Assembly (NCBI GenBank): GCA_013399115.1
Contig: VXAA01004294.1
Coordinates: forward strand, 19,994 to 83,993
From: Anseranas semipalmata
Lineage: Eukaryota > Chordata > Aves > Anseriformes > Anseranatidae
DNA: 64,000 bases
Direction: 5' to 3'
Below the pieces are notes generated by a model, which saw only the letters and a list, made by a program, of their open reading frames with translations, was not told where the DNA came from and ran no database searches. How positions within the stretch are numbered: position 1 is the stretch's first letter; each line of letters opens with the position of its first letter. This document shows positions 50,218 through 62,200 of this stretch, piece by piece. The position numbers were made by a program, and so were the translations under genes.

Positions 50218-52436
50218 TTTCTACCCCTAACGATTTTTTCTAACACAAAATTATGAATGACATTTCAATGATCCTGTAAGTATTATATAGTAGATCTCAA
50301 CAGTCAAAATTATGTAAGTAATCTCTAATGTATTTTTTTGTCTTCGTACCTTTCAAAGTCGATTGCATTCACCTTGGCCATCTGCTTCTAAGTGAGCTTT
50401 TAAAATAAAGACTAATAATAATAGATAGCATTCTTGACTACTTTTGTATCATTTCCTACACATAATGAGCAGACCAACTGTTTCCTCAACCTTTCACTCA
50501 CTCCAAGCATGCATACAAAATCCTTCTCTTAATACACTTTCTATGCCTTATTTGTTGCACTTCACTTTATGATTCAACTTTCTGATTCTGTCTTTTCACA
50601 GTTGCACTCTTAGTTTTCATCCTCAGTAATTTGACTTAGTTGTCACATCTTGTGACATTCCTTCTTCAATCTCTGTTCATTGAAAAGCTTATAGATTGGT
50701 GAAGTTGATACATCTTTAAACTGACATTTCCTTCATTTATGACCTTAAAATTACCTCTTTAATAAACTTAAACTGTCACTCTCTTGAACTCCTTCTTCCT
50801 TTAAGAATGATTCCCAGTGAATCCTACCTAGCAACTCCCTCAGTTAACTGAAAATTGATTTCTGGAAGTCTACCACCTGGTTTTCTTTTGAGTTTCTCCT
50901 GCAGATGCTACCTATTATATACATTCGTGCATGCCACAAGTATAGAAAATGTTTACCTTGAGAATGAATTTAGAAATTTCCAATAGCCAAGTGTTACTGC
51001 TGGACTGTGCCTGTGTTCATAATTATTAAAAACAAAAAAGGGTTGTTTAGTTGATAATAATCTTCCACATATTCATACAAATGCCTTGATAAGTTAGAGA
51101 TGCTTGTTTTATGTAAGTGCAGACTCATAACTTGTTAAAAACTGTTTATCTTTTCTAGATCTCCAAACTGGTATGAATTTAAGCCTCACTAAAATGTATA
51201 TTTAGCTAGTATTTTTAAATTATTAGTATAATTTTTGGAATAATTGTGAGCAGTACAAAAGAAAAAAATAGAAAGCATAGATAAAAAAAATTCTCCATCT
51301 TTAAAAATGAAGGGTCAAAATGTGAGTAGAGAAAAAGTGTTTTATTTCATGTATTTAACGCAAAAGTTTTTGAGATTTTCGTAATTATTTATAGATTCTA
51401 TTTTATTATGTGAAGAATATATTTAATTTGTCCTCCATTTCTTCAATAGCCATCCTGAATTTTAAAATCTGAAATTATGAAATTGATTCTATCAATGTTA
51501 AAATCTAGTTTTTAACAATATTAAATTGTCCAATTTTTCTAAAGTATGCTTATACACTGTTTGGGACAGTTTCAGAAATATCTTTTTCTTTGAGTTCTTA
51601 AAATATTAAGACAGCAAACCAATATATAAATTTCTAGAGAAATCCTGGGTGTCTGTTCCTTTCTAAGAAATCCCAGTGACTGCAATATGACATTGTCAAG
51701 CATTGCACAAATTATAAATGACAGCTCCATATCTTTTTTTTTTTTTTTTTTGTATTTATATATGTCACATAAGAATACTACTCACACTTCTCTCTCACTT
51801 CAGCACAGATTTTTTGGCACGAACTTCTTACCCTGTGAGATACTGTTTTGTAGACATCTGCCAAATTAAAATGAACAGGTCTTTGCCTTTAGCAGTCCCA
51901 CAGTGATATAAGCTTTCTGGGGCAAGAAAGAATAACAAAAAATCCTGGGAAACAATTTGAATATTTTAATATTACTTTGGTGGTTTTTTTTTGTTATTGT
52001 TTTTTTATTATTGTTTTTATTATTTTTTTGTACTCTGACAATATTCCACAACTAGGAAGGCCAAGAAGTACATCTGCATCACTTCTGAATGAAAATCCAA
52101 TAGCCAGTCCAAAACATTAAGAATGGAGGAGATTATTAGAACACATACTATAATATCCTGCTAACATATCCTACTAAGACTTTTCAAGATGCTTTACTAT
52201 AATGCTGCCCCATCATTCAACAGGTTTGGTTTATGGACAAAAATAACTTCCCAGATTTCAAGGGTTAGTCTGTACACTTAGATTTGCCCTACCTGAGATT
52301 TGAGCTGTGCTTATCATAGTACCAAATTCAATTCAGTAGTACTGAGTCCTCATTAACATATTCTGAATCTCAACATGGTTTATAAAGCACAGACTTGATT
52401 CTGTACTTCCAGCATTCACACATCTGTGGAAACATG
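50218..52436. other. AT-rich unique DNA, no gene seen
   Basis: It contains T-rich runs (51733, 51985-52028) but no recognisable element or gene. Confidence 0.55.
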
Positions 52437-52695
52437 AAAAAAAAAAAAAAAAAAAGGTTCTGACATCCTCAGACTTTCATACATACTGGGAGGAAATCTC
52501 TCTTTTTCTTTTTCTTTTTCTTTTTCTTTTTCTTTTTCTTTTTCTTTTTCTTTTTCTTTTTCTTTTTCTTTTTCTTTTTCTTTTTCTTTTTCTTTTTCTT
52601 TTTCTTTTTCCTTTTCTTTTTCCTTTCTTTTTCTTTTTCTTTTTTTCTTTTTCCTTTTTTCTTTTTGTCTTCTCCCAATTCCTTTTTTTTTTTTC
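52437..52695. repeat. Poly-A run and (CTTTTT)n array
   Basis: An A run at 52437-52455 is followed at 52498 by about 18 perfect CTTTTT hexamers, then an imperfect pyrimidine tract to about 52695. The plus strand is almost purely pyrimidine. Lys/Arg/Glu-rich frames on the minus strand are artefacts. Confidence 0.96.
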
Positions 52696-53148
52696 TTGAC
52701 CACAAAAGCAAATAGAGACATAGACCAGTCCCAAATTTTACAAATTATATATAACACAGATTATGAAAATGGACAGAATGTGACTACCAGCATATATCAA
52801 TTACAGATGAAAATGAAAGAAAAAGGTTTAGTCAACAATAAGCAACGATTTTTGCTCTAGTGAATGAGCCATAAGTATTCTGGCCAAAGGTCAGAATGTA
52901 TTCTTGTTCACAAAGCTGTTAAAATCAAGCTTTCAAGTGTAGTCCTGAAAAAAACAGTTATTAAGTAGTCAGGAAATGCTACAGTGGGAAACTTGACAGG
53001 TAACTTGCTACTGTCACCGTCTTAGTTGTTTCATAGAGTTCCTTAAGGCACCAGCTAGAGATTATGTTTTTTTCTTAAATTAGGCAAAGAACACATATGA
53101 ATGAAAAAAAATTGCCTTTCCCAAACAGCTGAGGTTTTAAAATAGATA
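52696..53148. other. AT-rich unique DNA, no gene seen
   Basis: No recognisable element or gene. Confidence 0.55.
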
Positions 53149-53340
53149 ACATAGAAATATGTAGGTTGGAAGGGATTTTTTGAGATCACAAATGCCCTGT
53201 TCAATGTGGAATGAACTTCAAAGTCAAAGTCTTCTTAATGCTGTGTCCAGTTGAGTTTGAAATATCTCCAAGGATGGAGATCTTCTGGGCACCTTCATGG
53301 TGAAAAACTTTTTTCTTATGTTGCACTCAGGACAGAGTGT
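53149..53340 (-). mobile_element. CR1 LINE (-), old degraded fragment
   Basis: Reverse-strand CR1 pieces: AGGTTGGAAGGGAT near 53163, ATATCTCCAAGGATGGAGAT near 53262 and GAAAAACTTTTTTCTTATGTT near 53303. Between them it is shortened and diverged compared with other CR1 copies, so it is older than the one at 58482-59010. A short CAA array follows at 53350-53365. Confidence 0.8.
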
Positions 53341-53999
53341 TTGTTAAAAACAACAACAACAACAAAAGTTTTGCATATTAGCAAAAGGGAACATTTGCAT
53401 ATAAATTCAAATTTCTTGAACAGGATGGTTAGTCACTGTCCTGTTGGTAGTGGGAGTGCCTGTTACTAAGGTCTTTGCAGTGACATCTTCAGCTGGATCA
53501 GGTGAGACTCCCTGAGTCACTTTTCTACTCAGTTTTAATAACCCAGCTGTCCCATGGTCCTTCCATACCACTCTGGCACATGCATAATTAATCACTATTT
53601 GTTGTCTTAGAGGGAAGGGCCAGATTCTCCATCCAGGATGTTAACCAACTCAAATATACACATTGGACTAAACACTGGAGCTGTGGGGAACTTCTAGAAT
53701 TCCTGTAAATCAGTCAAATGCTTAATTGTGAATGTGACTTGGAGTTCAGCCAGCCATCTAGTTGCAAGTCAGCTTGTTCTCTCAAAGCAGTTCATTATCT
53801 CATCTATGCAGATGACTTGTGAGACCATCCATGATAATATGAAGGCTGGTGCACACTCCTTTCTGCCACTCTCTGCTCCAGACAGAAGGAGGCCCAACAA
53901 AGGACACTTTTAGATGAAGAAGTTTCACATTTCCTGTACTTATTTTCAGGGACCTGAGTGCAAACAACCCCCCTTCACCTCAAGGGGTTTGGCTGCCCA
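53341..53999. other. Unique DNA, no gene seen
   Basis: Less AT-rich than the flanks. I see no recognisable element or coding exon. Confidence 0.5.
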
Positions 54000-54340
54000 G
54001 GCTCAGGGCCATTGAGCTATGTGGCTTTGAGTCAGAAAGAAGAGACATTTGAGAAGGACCTGTGAGAAGTGGGGACCTGGCCACATGCAAGCTAGGACAC
54101 CTTTGGTCCTCCTGAACAGTCCTGGGACTATGCCTGTTCCTGGCCATGCAACTTGCTCGTCCTGCTCTGGCACCTGTCTCATCACAACAGTTTCACCTGG
54201 CGATTGCCAGCATATGACCACCCCTGGGGCCCTGACCCTGGCCTGGCCCAGCTTGTGGGCACTCAGCTTTTGTTGGGGTGCAATGGGGCTGCATTCTGCC
54301 TGACAGGGCTCTGCCAGCCTGCAGGCACCCACACTGACCC
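54000..54340. other. GC-rich patch of unknown origin
   Basis: About 340 bases of C- and G-rich sequence with few CpGs lie between AT-rich flanks. Long frames on both strands (54003-54419 minus, 54049-54303 plus) follow from the composition. I do not recognise a family. It might be a decayed mobile element related to the patch at 25040-25320, on the strength only of one shared 12-mer and similar composition. Confidence 0.45.
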
Positions 54341-55236
54341 TGGACAAATATTCAGATGTATAATACTCAACTGTTAACTCACCGTATTGCAGAACATCTC
54401 TCTTCCTGCCCCCTAGCATTTATTTCAATTCAGTTTTCTTGAGATTATTCAATTGGTGGTTTGGGTATACGGTTACAAGTTCTTCCAAAACTCTTCAATA
54501 AATATTAAAAAGATAAAACATGATTGTACTCCAAATATCTAGTGTTAGAAACTGAAATTGGTCCTGAATGCCCTTCCTTTTAAAGATGATGAGAGGTTGT
54601 GCTTGTGAGTCATTTATTCTAAATCTTTCACACACACCCTGCCAGAAAGAAGATCAATTTTCATGAAGGAAAATATATTAATAAAAAATTTACAAGATTT
54701 TTCATAAATGTTATAACTATTCAATGTTTCACCAGAATATTGGTCTTTCAGTTGTGCTAAAGCATCAGACTACATTAGGACTATCTATATTTTACTACAT
54801 GTATCAAAAAACCACAGTTAAGAGCTCTGTTATCTCATTCCTCTCCCTCCGCCTAGTTTACTGAAAGAAAAAGATACCTGTATTTGGAAATTCTAAGATA
54901 CAATCGGTAGTAGAAATAGATCTGAATGTTCTCTGTTGTTCAGTCCTTGGAGATTGCCTGTCAAATTCCTCTTCTAAAATCAATCATTTCTTAGTCATTT
55001 ATTAATGAGTACAGAGCACCAGTTTTTAATATGTTAACTCCATTTATAGTTATTTAAGTGTTGACTTTGGACTTCTTTTTGCTTTTGTTTCAGAACATTG
55101 CAAACCTTCCCAATTACCTCTGAAGTTATGAAAGTATTTCAATTTCCTGGCCACAGATAAGTAGAGTAACACTGCTTATTGTCATACCAGGACTCCTTCA
55201 GACCTTGTACCCTATCTACAATTCGATTTTACATGA
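54341..55236. other. AT-rich unique DNA, no gene seen
   Basis: No recognisable element or gene. Confidence 0.55.
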
Positions 55237-55985
55237 TCTTGACTACGGGATGAATGGATGGAGAGCAGGCCTGCAGAGAAGGACTTGGGAATGGACATTG
55301 GTGGAAGAAAAATTGGACATGAGCTGGCAGTGTGTGCTTGCAGCCCACAGAAAGCCAATCATATCCTGAACTGCATAAAAAAAANCAATCATAACCTGAA
55401 CTGCAAAAAAAAAAAAAAAAAGGTCAAGGGAGGTGATTCTGCCCCTCTACTCTGCTCTCATGAGACCCCACTTGGAGCACTGGGGCCCCCAGCACAAGAG
55501 AGACATGGACCTGTTAGAGCAGGTCCAGAGGAGGGCCACAAAAATGACTGGAAGGCTGGAACACCTCTGTTACAAAGAAAGGCTGAGAAAGCTGCATTTG
55601 TTTAGCCTGTAGAAGAGAAGGCTCCAGGGAGACCTTACTGCAGCCTTTCAATACATAAAGGGGGCTTACAATAAAGATGGTGAGAGACTTGTACAAGGGC
55701 ATGCAGTGATAGGACAAGGGGTAATGGCTTTAAACTAAAAGAGGGTAGCTTTAGATTAGTTATAAAGAAGAAATTCTTTACTGTGAAGGTGGTGAGGCTC
55801 TGCAACAGGTTGCCCAAAGAAGTAGTGGGTGTCCCGTCCCTGGGTGTCAAGATCAGGCTGGATGGGGCTTTGAGCTAACTGATCTGATGAAATATGTCCC
55901 TGCCCATGGCAGGGGGGTCAGACTGGATGACTTTTAAAGGTCCCTTTCAACCCAAACCATTCTGTGATTCTGTTATTCTATGATC
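55237..55985 (+). mobile_element. CR1 LINE, 5'-truncated copy with internal duplication
   Basis: The longest uninterrupted CR1 in the window (~750 bp). It runs from the GAGAAGGACTTGGGAATGG region, through GGAGGTGATTCTGCCCCTC and GCAGGTCCAGAGGAGGGCCAC, to a tail of ATTCTGTGATTCTGTTATTC units near 55960-55982. Around an N at 55385 it carries a near-duplicate of a ~25-base segment. Indels break the ORF2 frame at several points. Confidence 0.94.
55352..55422. repeat. Local near-duplicate flanking an N
   Basis: CAATCATATCCTGAACTGCA followed by an A-rich run occurs at 55358-55384. A second version, CAATCATAACCTGAACTGCA plus a longer A run, begins directly after the N at 55385. The CR1 pattern I remember has only one such copy here, so the second is extra. 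Confidence 0.85.
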
Positions 55986-58481
55986 TTGAAGTTTTTGTTG
56001 TTGTTGTTTGTTTGTTGTGTTTACTTATATGTGTACTTTACATCACTGAAAAAAGTGCCAAGGTCACACAAATAGAGCTGAGGATAGCCATCAGATCAGT
56101 GAAAATTACCTAAGGGAACAGATTTCACTTTCTTTTAGGTTTAGTAAACAAAAGCAAAAGAGAGGCAGTACATTTACAGTAATTCCTTTTTTTTTCTGAT
56201 TGTTACATGATTTACCAAGAAAGCTGCTCCTGTTATATAGTAATCACATTGTTGTGGGATAAGGTGCTCACTGATTTTATTTCTTGGTCAATGAAAAGCT
56301 GACCAACTCTAACTCTTGTAGTGGAAAAGATGAAGTAAAAAAAAAGTGCAAGCAGTGGGCATAGTCCTACTGAGTGGCTCCCAACTGGAACCAATTAAAT
56401 CCCAGCACAAATAGGCTCACTCACTTTATTGGAATAAATCCTGCTTCTTACAAAGCAAGGCAGGTACCAAGCTCCAGAACTAAAAGCAGAGAGTGATTTG
56501 GAGCATGCCAATATAATGGTATGTAAATATACCCCAAGCATTGAATCTCTTTAATGAGATAATTTTCATAAAATTACCAGGATTACATTGAGTAGCCACA
56601 AAGGAAGATAACAAAAACTATATGAAAGCCTCATCCCCCAAATTCATGTTTCTCACTTCCCTAAAAAAAAAAAAAAAATAGAAAAGAAAAACTTCTACTC
56701 CTTTAAATTTATAAAACATAACACTTAAAAAAGAAAAAAAAATAAGGAACTATGAATGTTCAGTAGTCATTGATCTTGTCAAATCATTTACTCCCACAAA
56801 GAATATTGGTCACATAAATCCTCACTTTTATCAACTGATATTTTTCAGGAAGAAATCTTGACTGATAGTGACTGGGATAAATTGTGTATAAATATATGCA
56901 GTCTCAGAAAGAGACACATTGAAAAAAGCCACCTGGACACATTTGTAAATTGAATCCAATGATATTCTAGTGTGATACATGTCTATTAAATTAGGTAAAA
57001 CAATTTAGCTTCTCTGTTTCCCACTGTTTTCATTTAGGTATGGTATATCGACTATTTATTAATCATGAGACCAGATAAAGAAATAACAAAGTCTGATTGT
57101 ACAATTCATGTGGAAAATAATATGTTTTAATTTGCTTGTGACCCCACAGCAAATTTCATTTTCTTTTTATATTGTGGTTAGCTATGGAGTAAAAATGTTT
57201 AACTGCATGTCATCTATCACTTTCAAGTCCTTTCCAATCAATGTTTCTTTCCTTTTCCACTTTCAATGGGAAAATGCTCACCATTCCTTAGAGCTCTTCA
57301 TTGCTCTAAAACATGGAGAGAAACTTAGACGCATTCAGTCTTTGCCAACATTCCTCTTTCTTTCTCCTCTTTTTAATATTGGAGATTGCATGTTTTTTAA
57401 ACCTTTTAGATCTCTTCTTTTAGACTTTTTTTTCTTTTTTTTTTTTTGGATATAACATCTTCACTGGCATGGTTGAGGTTTACTAGTAGCTTAATGTTTT
57501 CTGGTGATTCAAACATGGGCAAGATTACAACTCATGTTACTGTTCAAGGCCTATGCCTTACTTGCCTAACTACAGCTGGTCTGCCTGCCTTGCATTTACA
57601 ACTCTATACTTCTCTTATTTCAATCTTGAGGAGGAATGTATGATTCATTACTTTTTTCTTGGGCTTTCAGAGCCTAATTTTCTTCCACAGGAAGAAAAGT
57701 GAAGTTGTGAGGTTATATAAACCGTAAACTATATATGCCCATTGCCTAAGTGGAAGGCATTTCTTAGAGCTTCACTTTTTTTCATAGGTCATGTGAGGAT
57801 CCCACAGAATGCAATGGTTTTCTGTGAGTTTGCTGGTTTAGAGTAACAGTGCTTTATGTTGTAAATGATATGTGATCAGCTTGACCTGTTACATTCTGCT
57901 ACATCCGTGTCACCCGAGTGGTCAGTTAGTATAGCATTTCTTTAGCTGGACTTTAGAACATGAATTCCAGCCTTAAATTGATTATCCAAAATTGGATAAA
58001 CAATATTGCATTGCAGTGCTCCTTCTTCCCTTTACTTCTATGAAGAGTAGCGATGTAACAGTGACATAGAAATTTGGCAAAGAACTTACAAGGAGAAGAA
58101 GTAATTTGTCATAATGATATAATCATAAAGATAAACACTGAAATACACTACAACATAAATTATTAAAATTGATATGATACTATGATATAGCATTTACCCA
58201 GACATTAGTTTGCTTTATTTGCCATTAACAAGTCTGATTAAAAATGTCTATTCCAAAAATTCTTACGTGTACCCAGAATAGTAAGTAGAGACTTTTCCTT
58301 CAGAGATATAAATGTTTTCTTAAATAGATTGTTCATGATCACCTCACAGATTACACTTAGTAATAAACTCATATGGGAGCAATATAATTTCATCTATCTG
58401 AATGCTCTTACCATCTCTTCATTTTCTCTAGCTGTTTTGCATAATGGCCATAAAAGTATTTAGAAAATATAATATCATGGA
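55986..58481. other. AT-rich unique DNA, no gene seen
   Basis: A GTT-type run near 55992-56020 and A and T homopolymers are present. The frame at 57108-57455 (115 codons) ends in a poly-Phe run from a T tract and has no domain I recognise. Confidence 0.5.
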
Positions 58482-59010
58482 ATTACAGAATCACAGAATG
58501 GTTGAGGTTGGAAGGGACCTCTGGAGATCACCTGGTCCAGCCCCCTGCCAAGCAGGGTCACCTAGATCACGTTGCACAGGATGGCATCCAGGCGGGTTTT
58601 GAATATCTTCAAAGAAGGAGACTGCACAACCTCTCTGGGCGGGCTGTTCCAGTGCTCTGTCACCGTCACAGTACAGAAATGCTTTCTCATGTTCAGCCGG
58701 AACTTCCTGTGTTTCAGTTTGCATCCGGTGCTTCTAGTCCTGTCGCTGGGCACCACTGAAAAGAGTCCGGCCCCATCCTCTTGACACCATCCCTTCAGAT
58801 ATTTGTACACATTGATAAGATCCCCTCTCAGTCTTCTCTTCTCCAAGCTAAACAGGCCCAGCTCTCTCAGCCTCTCCTCATATGCTCCAGTCCCCTCGTC
58901 ATCTTCATAGCCCTTCGCTGGACGTGCTCCAGGAGCTCCATGTCCCTTTTGTTCTGGGGAGCTCAGAACCGGACGCAATACTCCAGGTGTGGCCTGTCCA
59001 AGACTTCTAC
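58482..59010 (-). mobile_element. CR1 LINE, 5'-truncated copy (-)
   Basis: Clear minus-strand CR1 of about 530 bp: the tail unit ATTACAGAATCACAGAATGG near 58482-58501, then GGTTGGAAGGGACCTCTGGAG, CTGGGCGGGCTGTTCCAGTG near 58637 and CTTCTCTTCTCCAAGCTAAA near 58833, ending near CAGGTGTGGCCTGTCC. Its ORF2 remnant stays open (next entry). Confidence 0.95.
58562..58978 (-). pseudogene. CR1 ORF2 C-terminal remnant (-)
   Basis: A 138-codon frame follows the CR1 ORF2 tail: [20 protein letters not shown] near residue 33, SDRTRSTG near 78, [20 protein letters not shown] near 110, to the usual stop (58562-58564). The first ~30 residues appear to be out of the family frame, so a frameshift near 58880-58900 is likely. 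It lacks the catalytic domains. Confidence 0.82.
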
Positions 59011-59207
59011 AGAACCCACAAAAGTAAAATTTTATCTCTTGATCCCTTTCTAAGGTTTTTGTTTGCTTTTTTGTTTGTTTGTTTTAAGTTGCAAGGAATC
59101 TTTCACAGTGTCAAATAATAAAATAACTTTGAACTGTGCTTTCTTGCAGATTATTTAGCTTGGAGAAAATGATTGCTTTAAAAAAGTGAAATTCCTATTT
59201 AGGGACT

Positions 59208-59255
59208 TGTATTGGGTTTTCATGGCAAGGTTTCGGTAGCAGGGGGGCTATAGGG
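59208..59255 (+). mobile_element. Orphan ERVL-like LTR tip
   Basis: About 48 bases starting TGTATTGGGTTTTCATGGCA and continuing through GGTAGCAGGGGGGCTATAGG match the first bases of the avian ERVL-type LTR family that I also assign at 39915-40618, there on the other strand. The match then stops abruptly. No matching 3' end is found within the next kilobase, so this looks like a deleted LTR or a truncated insertion. Confidence 0.7.
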
Positions 59256-62200
59256 GATGATCCTTTCTGCAGTGTACTTACACCAAACGAGAATTGTTGA
59301 GAGAAGTTGAAATGTTACTATCTTTCCTTTAGAAATAGTAGAGGAAACAAACAAAACAAACAAAAACCCTGCGAGCTGTACGCTCAGGGTTAAAATGGAT
59401 GGAGCTAGAAGCTTAACCTAGTTACTCAAGTCCCACATTAGCTGTCTGGCCATGACACTAGTTTTCCTCTCTAGAAGATTGTGGCATTTGCACTGGGAGG
59501 AGTTTCCCAAGAGAGGAAATTATCAGGTGACTGATGGAATAAAGAAAACCATTAACAGAAATTTGCAATGAGCAGTTTGGGGAGCTGTCTCCCTCTGACA
59601 CAATATCAAATAGTCATGAATAAGTGCAGGCTACTCAGTGCAGTGCTAATGTGTTTGAATTATTTGTCTTTTGGTGAAAAGGCTGTTTGTTTCTCTCTGT
59701 ATCACATTACAGCTGCCTCAGAGAAAAATAATTCAATGAAAAAACTTTTACTTGATGAGTGTAACTCATTTGCTTCTGAATGAAAATTTGTCAAGAAAAC
59801 AAAAAAAGATATTGTCATCTCCTAGTGGATGGTAATGTATCGTTTATTCTCTCTCCCAGTCTATTTTCTGTTTTGAAACTATCCCTGTCATTTGTAATAC
59901 ATTGAATTTCTATAAGCCAGTTCTATCTAGTGTTGTGTTGTTTTGTTTTTTTTTTTTTTTAAATTAAAGCTTTAATGTCCCAAACTACTCCTTTCTCATC
60001 CTTTTTAACCGTTTCATGACTAAAACTTTTTAAACAGAGTTGCTGCATGACACAATATTTAAATTAAATCTGGAAAAAAAAGCCTCTTAGTCCCATCAGT
60101 TTCTTGGTTGAACAACCCTGGCAATATTTAAATAGCCTTTATAAAAATGCAAAATTGAAATGGCCTTGTACTGGAATCCACTCTTCACAAAGGTGTCCTC
60201 TAATAGTAACATGAAATTGCCATACTGGAAAACTGTGTTCATTCCTGGATCGTCACTGGACAAGGAAATTCTGAGGAAATTCTGAGGAAATATTATTTCC
60301 AACAAGGCACAAGGAGATACGTGTGGAGACAGTGTGCCTCCACAGTGGCTGCTTATGCTGTTTCAATGTAAAGAATTTCAGGAACTAAATAGGTGGACCT
60401 AAGCAAAATGTCTTAAACTGATACTCTTCGATAGTTTTTTAAGGGAAAAGAAGATTAGAAGGAAACCAGATTAAGTCATAACATTTCATCCAAAATAGAC
60501 CATCACATGCACCAGGAGTTTCTGACAAGAAGTACACTTTATTTGTTTCTGAAAGTTGCACCGGTTCTGGAAATCATGACAAGTAGATATTATTTCTAGA
60601 AGTGCTATCATTATTTTAAATTTTAATTTGCTATTCCCCTGCTTAAAAACTGTTAGCTACATAGTTCTCCTAAACAGTCAAATAATCAATAACAAACATC
60701 CGACGAAAACAATTACACACCACAAATAATGGATAAAATATAGTCAAATTGGACAATTCACATATACCCCCTAGACTGCAAACTGCTACCTAAACTATTC
60801 AGATTACATTTATGCATAAAAATCACATTTAAGGAATGAAGCTCATTTGATAAACGGTTGTCTAACAGAATAAAGAAGGCGTAATTGCTTAGATAATTTA
60901 TTTTCACAGGGAAACAATTCAACCAGTTCGAGAGAATATATCATCAACCTCCTAGAGCTTGACAGCCCACTAACTCCCCTGATAGCAATTCTGAAATCAA
61001 ATGTCTTACCTACCAGTACAAGCATATCTGAATAAAAACAGTATGTTTTATAAAATTAGCAAAAGCTTTCTATCCGCCTTATTTTGGGATAATAGACCTT
61101 TTTTTTCTTGATGTTGTTTGAGAAAAAAAAAACTGTCAACAATGAGAAAAGGCAATTAAGGAAAATGCTTCTGAACTTGTGCTATTATGTCAACAGTATA
61201 TAACACTTATGAATGAGTTTGTCAGGGGCCATTACACTCCTAAATCAGCAATATGCTTCCCTAAAGTAAACTCACTGCTTTTGTCTCTATCACGGCAGCT
61301 GCAGTGACAACATGTTCTAAACTCTCTACATGTATACAGCACAGTCCAATGCTCAAGTAATTAATTGAATATTACCATATGTCCATTCACTGAATTCGTG
61401 TTGATATTACAGCCACTGCAACTGTTGGGCAGTTTGTAGACCAATTGTTATTATAAAGTTTTTGTTGTTGTTTTTAATGCAATAATAATTTGAAAGCACA
61501 ACCATCCCTGTGAATCATAATGAATAGCAGTTTTGAAAATATATAAGGCTCCTATGGACATGCATGTACTTGCAGAAATACAGGTGAATGCAGCTGCAAC
61601 CCCTAGCGAGTTATCCTACTATGTCAAGCTGAGGAACATTTTTACATGTTTTTTCAAAAAAGAGTCATACAAAATAAATACATGTTCTTTTGTAACAATA
61701 AAAATAATTCAAGTTTCTCAAACAGCTCATCTGTCTTCTAGATACTCTTAAAAAAATTGTAACTCAGTACACTAAACTTACTGTGCCAAGTTACTACTGG
61801 CAGAACAGGCAAAAAAAAACCAAACAAATAAATAAAAAGAATTATCCTTAGGTTCCTGAAATTTATAGAATAATAGAGTAAGCTACTAGCGTTCATCCTT
61901 CTGCCAAAGGTCGGCTGTCATGCCTTTTAAAAAGACTTACAAAACAAAAGAACTAGCTATGCATTGAACCCTGAGAGTCAGTAACACCAGATCTTCCTAG
62001 GTCAAGAGGTTAGGTTAGTTTAAAAAAAACGAAATGTTTTTATCAGTGCTCTCTGTTAGTAGATTTACGACAAGCATCACAAGCGCTTTTGTCTTCCACA
62101 GAATAGGAAAAAAAGAGCTTCAGTAACTCAGGTACTCTACTTTTATACCTTAGGCCATATATTTCTTCCAGTATTCACCTTCACGAAACAAAGTCATTAT

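Noticed and set aside
52416..52757. Lys-rich frames on the minus strand
   Set aside because: Translations of the CTTTTT array, open only because the repeat has no stop codon.
54003..54419. 138-codon minus frame
   Set aside because: It falls in a GC-rich patch with several competing frames, with no domain and no splice context.
57108..57455. 115-codon frame
   Set aside because: It ends in poly-Phe from a T tract and has no domain or homolog that I know.
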